From: DATEMK01 sp039914625
GTDB taxonomy: Bacteria > Bacteroidota > Bacteroidia > AKYH767-A > OLB10
DNA: 26,829 nt
Direction of reading: 5' to 3'
Assembly: GCA_039914625.1 (NCBI GenBank)
Contig: JBDSOU010000175.1
Location: 1-26,829 of the forward strand
Positions 16,632 to 22,612 of the stretch are shown in pieces. A program made the translations under genes and the position numbers. Each line of letters opens with the position of its first letter. Positions within the stretch are counted from its first letter, which is position 1. The notes under the pieces were generated by a model. It was not told the DNA's origin and made no database searches. It saw only the letters and a program-made list of their open reading frames with translations.

Positions 16632-18740
16632 TCACTCCTTCACCACTCTAACAACTTCCCTTTTCTCCAATCCGTTTACAATAACCGAATAAACTCCGGC
16701 AGGATACTTTTTCATGTCAATACTTTTCAGACCGCTGTCGTGAAAATCCATTTCTTTTACAATCACAGTCTGGCCTAAAGCATTTATTAAATACAACATA
16801 CCTGATCCTTGAAAATTCTGTATGTCAATATTCATCACATCATGTACCGGCTGGGGAAATATTTTTACGAAACCTTCATTTGAGATTTTATCTCCGCTCT
16901 GACGGCACGGAACGGTAACAGTTACAGGTGAAGAAAATTTCGCACAGCCACCAGGGTTAATTACCTTTACCGCATAATCACCGGCTGTGGTTGCAGTATA
17001 ATTAATATTAGTCGCCCCCGAAATAACAGAACCGTTTTTTCTCCAATGATAAGTATAACCGGCACCTGAATTGGCAGTAAGCACCACGCTGCCTCCGGCA
17101 CAAAAAGTAACCGGACCACCCGGGGTGATTCCAGCCGATGGTTTGGAAAGCACAACAACAGAATAGGGAGCTGACTCTCCCATACAGGAATTAAAAAAAT
17201 GACAAACATAGTTGCCGGAAGACGTAACCGTAATTGAGGTATCGCTCGAAATAAAATTGGCACCGTCATACCAGCTTACATTAATTGTATAGGGCTGAAA
17301 AATGGCTGTGAGCTTAACTGAGTCGCCATCACAAAAAGTAAGCGGGCCAGAGGCAGTTACAGTTGTTGCATTATCATGAATAGTAATATTCGTTGTAGGT
17401 CCGCTGGTTGAATTGGGGTAACCGTTTACTGCCGGAACTGTTGCTACGACTCTGAGCCGGTAGTTAGGTCCATCGGGAACCGACCCTGGAATATTAACGG
17501 ATGCCGCAGTTCCAATATCATAAATTATAGAAGTGAAATTATCAGGAGAAATCTGGATACGAAATTCATTTGAAGGATCAAGCGTGCTTGTACTGTTAAG
17601 ACAGTAGGTGAACGGAATGTTTGAAAGGGGAGTATTTTTGCACAAAACATTGCCGTAAGTGGCAAATAAATCACCAGTAAAGATTCCGATTTGATAGGGT
17701 ATGGGCGCATTTCCGGAAATTTTTGCGACAAAGCTCTGGAAATTTGAATAGATCGGAGAATTTAAATCAGCAAGCTTAAAGGGACAAAGAACTGGATTTA
17801 CAATCATATCATAATTTCCGTCAGCGTAAACATTATTATTTTGATCAATAGCAATGTTAGTCAAAGGCGCACCGCCAGAAAAAAAACTCCATTCAAAAGT
17901 GCCGTCAAATTTCCATTTTGAAAGCTGGGCGCCCGAGGCGACATAAACATGATCATCATTAGACGCTATCGCATTTCCGGTAATGAACGAATTGGACCAT
18001 CCTATTTTGCCGCTATGTTTAAGTTTAGTTAAACCGGTTGATGAAAGAATAAATGCAGTACCATGTTTATTAACAGATAACCGGTTGCCGCCAAAACTTT
18101 TGTGGTATGAAAGCAATCCGGTCTGATTATACCGGGTAATGGATGTATCATTGAGAATGTAACAACGGTGTCTTCCATCAACTCCAATATCAGTACCTCC
18201 GCGCGTGGAGTCTGACCAGGCAATAGTATTATCAACTCTAACTTTAAAAGTATTGTGAATGGCATTGTTTGTAAGGTACAATTGTCCCATGCTATCCACC
18301 GCCATTAAATATAGGTTATCCAGATCGCGAAGCCAAAGCACGGTACCATTGTGAGACACTTTAAACACCCAGTTCATTGAAGATGTGCTGAAGCTTCCAA
18401 TAGTAAAAGTTCCCGGAAATTGATTTCCTGTTACATAAACATTCCCTGCATAATCAGTAGCAACTGATCCAAAAAAATAATTTCCTGTTGAAGCTCCCTG
18501 CACAGAATAAATTACATTTCCTGAAGGGCTGGTTTTGGTTAATATAGATTTAGAACATACCTGGCAAAAAAGACTTTGATGAAAAGTAATTACATTACCA
18601 GATTGATCAGTAGTAATGTTACCTGCCGAGGAGCCTTTAAGTGAAATTGGAAATTCATGCGCCCATTCAAAATATTGTGCGGTACCATTGTTAACAAGAG
18701 AAGTCGCAATAAAGATTGTTAGGTAGATTTTTAATTTCAT
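16632..18740 (-). CDS. Secreted protein with T9SS type A C-terminal sorting domain
   Basis: 702 aa. A signal peptide has a hydrophobic core at 3-16 and probable cleavage after Ala21. Residues about 40-340 hold repeated D-x-x-G-N-V-Y-V/A motifs (ATDYAGNVYVTG, AIDQNNNVYADG), suggesting an SBBP-like beta-propeller. Residues about 470-610 form two Ig/PKD-like domains with paired Cys (GPLTFCDGDSVKL, GPVTFCAGGSVVL). Residues 625-702 are a type IX secretion C-terminal domain starting VKIFPQPV and including LINALGQTV and YPAGVYSVIV. It should be exported across the outer membrane and anchored or released; ligand unknown. Monocistronic, with its own terminator. Confidence 0.9.
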   Translation of the reverse strand: MKLKIYLTIFIATSLVNNGTAQYFEWAHEFPISLKGSSAGNITTDQSGNVITFHQSLFCQVCSKSILTKTSPSGNVIYSVQGASTGNYFFGSVATDYAGNVYVTGNQFPGTFTIGSFSTSSMNWVFKVSHNGTVLWLRDLDNLYLMAVDSMGQLYLTNNAIHNTFKVRVDNTIAWSDSTRGGTDIGVDGRHRCYILNDTSITRYNQTGLLSYHKSFGGNRLSVNKHGTAFILSSTGLTKLKHSGKIGWSNSFITGNAIASNDDHVYVASGAQLSKWKFDGTFEWSFFSGGAPLTNIAIDQNNNVYADGNYDMIVNPVLCPFKLADLNSPIYSNFQSFVAKISGNAPIPYQIGIFTGDLFATYGNVLCKNTPLSNIPFTYCLNSTSTLDPSNEFRIQISPDNFTSIIYDIGTAASVNIPGSVPDGPNYRLRVVATVPAVNGYPNSTSGPTTNITIHDNATTVTASGPLTFCDGDSVKLTAIFQPYTINVSWYDGANFISSDTSITVTSSGNYVCHFFNSCMGESAPYSVVVLSKPSAGITPGGPVTFCAGGSVVLTANSGAGYTYHWRKNGSVISGATNINYTATTAGDYAVKVINPGGCAKFSSPVTVTVPCRQSGDKISNEGFVKIFPQPVHDVMNIDIQNFQGSGMLYLINALGQTVIVKEMDFHDSGLKSIDMKKYPAGVYSVIVNGLEKREVVRVVKE

Positions 18741-18831
18741 GGTTTTTGAGTTTTAATTAGGAGTAATTGAAATTATTTATTTGAATTAATGGTAAAATGT
18801 AAATCAGACCTTGGTTGCTGAAAAAGAAAGC

Positions 18832-18862
18832 CAATGTTAAATTAAAAATGAATCATTTGCAA
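18832..18862 (-). promoter_or_regulatory. Candidate promoter of the T9SS protein gene
   Basis: On the minus strand TTG, 20 nt, then TAACATTG, one base off TAnnTTTG. It lies about 90 nt before the ATG at 18740. Correct -33/-7 spacing supports it; the mismatch weakens it. Confidence 0.4.
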
Positions 18863-18917
18863 GTTTTGGAACAAAAAAATGGATTTTAAAGATGTACGAT
18901 TATTTTATTGATGGAAA

Positions 18918-19439
18918 TTATTTAATGCTCAACCCCATTTTTTTATTTTCAAAATCAAGCTTAATAATTGTTGCTTCGTAAGCCTGTTCAGGTTCAAAAA
19001 AATCTGTTGCATTAGAGATCTTTTTATCAGAATAAATTTCAGTCACATGAACTAAACCTTCAAAGCCTGGAAAAATTTGGAGAAATGCCCCATAGGGCTG
19101 AACATCAACTACCTGCCCTACAATAGTATCTCCTTCTTTATATTTTGTTTTGGCAATATCCCAGGGATGCGGAAGCAGCTGTTTCAACCCGACCGCTATT
19201 CTAAATTTTATTTCATCCTTGAAAAGAATGACCACTTCAAGCTTCTGATGTAGCTTTAAAAAATCTTCAGGATCATTGATTCTACCCCAGGTAATATCTT
19301 TTGTAGCAAGCAATCCATCCACAACGCCAATATTAATAAATGCCCCGTAATTTTTAAAACCCTTGACTTTTCCAACGATCTTTTGTCCGATTTTTAATTT
19401 TGAAAAATAATTTTTTTGTGAATCGGTATATTTGTTCAT
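18918..19439 (-). CDS. Small RNA-binding protein with two S1 domains
   Basis: 173 aa, essentially two S1/OB-fold domains. The first (about 15-82) has GQKIVGKVKGFKNYGAFINI, and the second (about 95-172) has GDTIVGQVVDVQPYGAFLQI and GFEGLVHVTEI. It is much shorter than ribosomal protein S1 (about 600 aa with four to six repeats), so it is a stand-alone S1-type protein, probably cytoplasmic and binding mRNA or the ribosome. The HPWD between the domains is a typical S1 inter-domain motif. No operon partners: 88 nt separate it from the PepSY-like gene upstream. Exact role unknown. Confidence 0.88.
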   Translation of the reverse strand: MNKYTDSQKNYFSKLKIGQKIVGKVKGFKNYGAFINIGVVDGLLATKDITWGRINDPEDFLKLHQKLEVVILFKDEIKFRIAVGLKQLLPHPWDIAKTKYKEGDTIVGQVVDVQPYGAFLQIFPGFEGLVHVTEIYSDKKISNATDFFEPEQAYEATIIKLDFENKKMGLSIK

Positions 19440-19446
19440 CTCTCAT

Positions 19447-19474
19447 TTGCATTTTAAAAAATAAATAAATGCAA
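19447..19474. repeat. Inverted repeat TTGCATTT...AAATGCAA
   Basis: Perfect 8-bp arms separated by 12 AT-only bases, between the S1-protein start codon and the PepSY-like gene stop. It could be a weak terminator for the PepSY-like transcript or an operator for the S1 gene. Confidence 0.4.
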
Positions 19475-19527
19475 TGGCGGCCATCATCGGGGCAGGACTA
19501 ACGACTTATCAAATACAGCTTATGAAT

Positions 19528-19974
19528 TTATTTTATATCAACCGCTTTCCCTGCAGCATCAAAAGAAAGAATTTTTATCTCTTTTCCCTTTTTCAGATGC
19601 AACTCAAAAAGTTTTTTGAATTCGGGAGTTTCTACTTTGTAACATTCGCTCATTTTCCAGTCGCTCCATTCCGTATTTTTAATAGACTTTTTTACTGTTG
19701 CGCTTACCTGCGATTCTTTTATTTTGGCAGATGTCTTTATCCACTTTCCGTCCGAATTAAAATAAGCTTTGAAAGTGCTTTCACCTTTATCAAAAACCGC
19801 AGCATACATATCCCCATCCTGGTACCAGCTTTTAACTTCTAATTTTTTATATTTTTCTTTGTATGCATTCAGCACTGACTCAGCAACAAGCGGGGCTTTT
19901 ATTTTTTTCTCCTGCGCAATAGAGAAATTGAAGGAGGTAATAAGCACAAAGATTGATAAGAGTATTTTTTTCAT
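19528..19974 (-). CDS. PepSY-like periplasmic protein
   Basis: 148 aa with a clear signal peptide (MKKILLSIFVLITSF, cleavage probably after ...SIAQ). The remainder resembles the PepSY-like domain found in many short Bacteroidota secreted proteins, with the pattern SWYQDGDMYAAVFDKGEST then KAYFNSDGKWIKT, followed by a second half-repeat. Such proteins are periplasmic and of unknown function; protease inhibition has been suggested for PepSY domains. It seems to have its own promoter, and its gene lies back to back with the divergent glycosyltransferase gene. Confidence 0.78.
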   Translation of the reverse strand: MKKILLSIFVLITSFNFSIAQEKKIKAPLVAESVLNAYKEKYKKLEVKSWYQDGDMYAAVFDKGESTFKAYFNSDGKWIKTSAKIKESQVSATVKKSIKNTEWSDWKMSECYKVETPEFKKLFELHLKKGKEIKILSFDAAGKAVDIK

Positions 19975-19993
19975 TTGAAATAATTTTTGAAAG

Positions 19994-20001
19994 CAAATGT
20001 A
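19994..20001 (-). promoter_or_regulatory. -7 box for PepSY-like gene (TACATTTG)
   Basis: TACATTTG on the minus strand matches TAnnTTTG, 19 nt before the ATG at 19974. No TTG at the -33 distance. Short predicted leader. Confidence 0.42.
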
Positions 20002-20094
20002 AATTTTAATTTTTAAATCCTGTACGCTTTATAAATAAATTATACCAAAATTTTCATCTTGTACTCATTGTAAAAAATCTGAAAAAGCATTTTC

Positions 20095-20102
20095 TATCTT
20101 TG
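20095..20102 (+). promoter_or_regulatory. -7 box for glycosyltransferase gene (TATCTTTG)
   Basis: Exact TAnnTTTG match, 23 nt before the ATG at 20126. A TTG at 20068-20070 is 24 nt upstream, longer than the usual 19-21. Confidence 0.48.
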
Positions 20103-20125
20103 TCCGTCAAAATACAAACACATTA

Positions 20126-21292
20126 ATGCTCGCATTAAAATTTCTTTTCTGGATAAGCGCATTCTCTCTTTTTCATTCTTATGTTTTATACCCCGTGCTT
20201 TTGCAAATTTTATCTTTTCGGAAAAAACAAAATGAATTAATCTATGTCAGAAATGAAAACCTGCCTGCTGTTTCCATTTTAATTGCAGCTCACAATGAAG
20301 AAAAAGTAATTTCTGAAAAAATTGAAAGTATTATTAAAACTAATTACCCGAAAGAAAAAATTGAAGTATTCATCGGTTCAGATAATTCATCGGACAGATC
20401 AAATGAAATTGTAAGAGGTTATTGCAATTTATTTTCACAAATTCACTTGGAGGAATTTAAAAGCAGGAGCGGCAAGGTCGTCATTATAAATGAACTTTTT
20501 AAAAAAGCAACAGGTGCTATTTTAATTTTCACTGATGCGAACGTAATTTTTGAAGAAAACACAATTTTTGAATTGGTAAAACATTTTAAGAATGAAAAAA
20601 TTGCTTTGACAGATTCAAACATGATTAATAAAGGCTTGAAAAAAGAAGGCATCTCTGTCCAGGAAAAAACGTATATTGAAGCAGAGGTTGCCATCAAAAA
20701 TGCCGAAAGCAGATTGTGGGGCTGCATGATGGGGCCTTTTGGAGGATGTTATGCATTGAGAAAAAATTTTTTTTCTGAAATTCCTGCTCACTTTCTGGTG
20801 GACGATTTTTACATCAATATGAAAGTGCTGGAGCAAGGGGGAAGATGCATCAATGAAATAAATGCGCGTGTGTATGAAGATGTTTCAAATGATCTGAAAG
20901 AAGAGTTTCGCAGAAAAGTGCGAATTGCAGCAGGAAATTTTCAAAATCTTTTTACTTTTTTTTCGCTGCTGTTCAAATTCAATATCATTTCCTTTTGTTT
21001 TTTTTCACATAAAGTATTACGATGGCTGGGACCAATATTTATGATCTTTGCATATTTTTCTTCTCTTCTGCTTTTGCACTCAGAGTTTTACAAATGGATT
21101 TTTATAGTACAAAACGTTTTCTACATCCTTCCTTTGCTGGATTATCTTTTAAAAAAAATAAACCTACACTTTTCAATGCTGAGATTCATCACCCACCTGC
21201 TTGCAATGAATCTTGCTTTGTTTGCAGGGATGATAAAATATTTCAGAGGTATTGATTCCAGCGTATGGGAACCTACACAAAGACATCAGTAA
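20126..21292 (+). CDS. Membrane glycosyltransferase family 2
   Basis: 388 aa. An N-terminal membrane helix (about 5-30) is followed by a GT-A domain starting VSILIAAHNEE (49-59). It has GSDNSSD (84-90), the metal-binding TDAN (Asp137), the acceptor-side DD at 226-227, and RRKVRIAAGNFQ, which resembles the Q/R-x-x-R-W region of processive GT2 enzymes. Three or four C-terminal helices follow. The layout resembles BcsA/NodC-like synthases that build or extend polysaccharide at the inner membrane, but it is shorter and lacks PilZ. Donor and product unknown. It stands alone, 180 nt from the convergent lipoprotein gene. Confidence 0.9.
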   Translation: MLALKFLFWISAFSLFHSYVLYPVLLQILSFRKKQNELIYVRNENLPAVSILIAAHNEEKVISEKIESIIKTNYPKEKIEVFIGSDNSSDRSNEIVRGYCNLFSQIHLEEFKSRSGKVVIINELFKKATGAILIFTDANVIFEENTIFELVKHFKNEKIALTDSNMINKGLKKEGISVQEKTYIEAEVAIKNAESRLWGCMMGPFGGCYALRKNFFSEIPAHFLVDDFYINMKVLEQGGRCINEINARVYEDVSNDLKEEFRRKVRIAAGNFQNLFTFFSLLFKFNIISFCFFSHKVLRWLGPIFMIFAYFSSLLLLHSEFYKWIFIVQNVFYILPLLDYLLKKINLHFSMLRFITHLLAMNLALFAGMIKYFRGIDSSVWEPTQRHQ

Positions 21293-21387
21293 AAAAAAGT
21301 AATTAAGGTAATTGTGGCATTGAGGGTTATTAAGTGCTTAAGTCTGAATAACAATTTTGGATCGTTTAGGGAAATTTATGGGTGTAT

Positions 21388-21421
21388 AAAAAAAGAGCGA
21401 AGTCCCCCCGGACTCCGCTCT
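21388..21421 (-). terminator. Intrinsic terminator of the coiled-coil lipoprotein gene
   Basis: On the minus strand a GC-rich stem (AGAGCG / CGCTCT plus AGTCC / GGACT, one mismatch, loop of four) is followed directly by a run of seven T. It lies about 50 nt after the lipoprotein stop. It may also stop plus-strand transcripts from the glycosyltransferase gene, though no T-run follows on that strand. Confidence 0.88.
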
Positions 21422-21460
21422 ACCCTAACCTAAACTTAATGGATATAATAACCCTAACCT
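21422..21460. repeat. Direct repeat ACCCTAACCT, two copies
   Basis: Two identical 10-mers at 21422-21431 and 21451-21460 between the lipoprotein stop and its terminator. Role unknown; they lie in the 3' leader of that transcript. Confidence 0.4.
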
Positions 21461-21472
21461 TAATTTTTTATT

Positions 21473-22345
21473 TTATTGTTCTGTAAGAACTACTAAGTAT
21501 TTTGATTCACTCCAAAATTTTGCAGGATCAGTAATTACCAGTTCACTTACTTTTTTATCGGTAGTACGCTCTATTTTATATGAATCAGAAGGGTGAGCAC
21601 TCACTAATTTTGCATCTTTCACATTTAAAGGAATCGAATTAGTTTTAGTAATGTCAATAGTATTGAAGGCTTCCTGGTTTACATTAGGCACCATCGCTGT
21701 GGTTTTGCCGATTCCTAATATTCCACCATGTCTTGCAACAACTTTCTTTTCACTGAGCTGTTTTGATGATCCCACTGCAACATAAGCTGTATTGAGTTTG
21801 GTAGTCTGATCTTCAATCATTTTTGTGCTTACATCATTCTTAACAGTCAAATCATCAACAGATGTTTTTAAAGTAGCAACTGATGTATTGAGGCTTGCAA
21901 TCTGATCGTTTAATGAAGTAATATCTTTATCTTTTTGCGCAATTTGCTCATTCAACGTGGCAATCATTTTTTCAAATTTGGCATTTTTTACGTTCGATCT
22001 TTTAAGCCTTGAAGACATTTCTTCAAGTTTTGTTTTGCTTTCTTCCATCAGCGATTTAATATCCTGAATTTGCGATTTGATTACATCTTTTGATGTCTTA
22101 ATCATTTCAGGATTGCTGTTAGTATTAACAGCAAGTGCTTGTTCCTTTTTTGTAATTTCTGAAAGATTACCCTGAATTTCAGTGAACGAACCTAAGAAGT
22201 CGTTAATTGTCTGATCTTTTGTATAAGAAACAGACATAAGCGAATCTTTTTCCTTGTTTAATTGAGCAATTTCAACTTTGTGATTTTCACAACCTGCAAA
22301 GATTGAACCTGCTAAAACTGCGATGATGATGATTGATTTTTTCAT
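21473..22345 (-). CDS. Coiled-coil lipoprotein, Bacteroidota family of unknown function
   Basis: 290 aa from ATG 22345, chosen because it begins directly with the lipoprotein signal MKKSIIIIAVLAGSIFAGC (Cys19 lipidated). A longer frame reading to 22402 would put Lys/Arg-rich residues first and run through a sigma-54-like promoter. Residues about 25-190 are a long coiled coil rich in heptad Leu/Ile, with TSLNDQIASLNTSVATLK as a clear repeat. The C-terminal 100 residues (from LNTAYVAVGSSKQL to ITDPAKFWSESKYLVV) form a globular domain recurrent in Bacteroidota lipoproteins. Function unknown, probably cell-envelope structural. Divergent from the kinase-regulator pair, which may control it. Confidence 0.82.
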   Translation of the reverse strand: MKKSIIIIAVLAGSIFAGCENHKVEIAQLNKEKDSLMSVSYTKDQTINDFLGSFTEIQGNLSEITKKEQALAVNTNSNPEMIKTSKDVIKSQIQDIKSLMEESKTKLEEMSSRLKRSNVKNAKFEKMIATLNEQIAQKDKDITSLNDQIASLNTSVATLKTSVDDLTVKNDVSTKMIEDQTTKLNTAYVAVGSSKQLSEKKVVARHGGILGIGKTTAMVPNVNQEAFNTIDITKTNSIPLNVKDAKLVSAHPSDSYKIERTTDKKVSELVITDPAKFWSESKYLVVLTEQ

Positions 22346-22383
22346 TTTGTATTTTTTATATTTACGTTTATACTTGCGGCTAA

Positions 22384-22399
22384 GGCAATTCCGTGCCAA
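22384..22399 (-). promoter_or_regulatory. Sigma-54-like -24/-12 element before lipoprotein gene
   Basis: The minus strand reads TTGGCACGGAATTGCC. It has the -24 TGGCACG exactly and a -12 TTGC, but 9 rather than 10 bases between the GG and GC. A start site about 12 nt downstream would give a leader of about 28 nt to ATG 22345. The neighbouring operon encodes a sigma-54 activator. Confidence 0.5.
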
Positions 22400-22519
22400 C
22401 ACCTTTCAAGGCTATATTTTTACGTATTAAAAATTTGTGAATAACTGACTAAAGTACTTGTAAATAAGGAGTATTGCGCTGTTAATAAAAACAACATTTA
22501 AGCGAAAGCAATGAAATTA

Positions 22520-22574
22520 AATTCCTTACGTTTTTCCAAAATCTGGAAAACTATTCCCAAATTTGAAAGGAATT
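22520..22574. promoter_or_regulatory. Nested inverted repeats, candidate enhancer for the sigma-54 activator
   Basis: Inner dyad TTTTCC-N7-GGAAAA (22532-22550) inside an outer dyad AATTCCTT / AAGGAATT (22520-22527, 22567-22574). It lies about 150-200 bp upstream of the predicted lipoprotein start site, the usual distance for NtrC-type binding sites, and 39-93 bp before the kinase ATG. Confidence 0.4.
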
Positions 22575-22612
22575 AAAGATTCATAGTTAAAAATCTGACC
22601 GAATAAAGATTT

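Noticed and set aside
19474..19842. 122-aa plus-strand frame opposite the PepSY-like gene
   Set aside because: Overlaps a gene with a clear signal peptide and domain pattern; the opposite frame is Phe/Arg-rich with no recognisable fold.
21309..21340. Second sigma-54 site (TGGCATT) after the glycosyltransferase gene
   Set aside because: No GC dinucleotide at the -12 position and no gene oriented to use it.
22346..22402. 19-residue N-terminal extension of the lipoprotein
   Set aside because: Would place a Lys/Arg/Tyr-rich segment before the lipoprotein signal and read through the sigma-54-like element; ATG 22345 gives a normal signal peptide.
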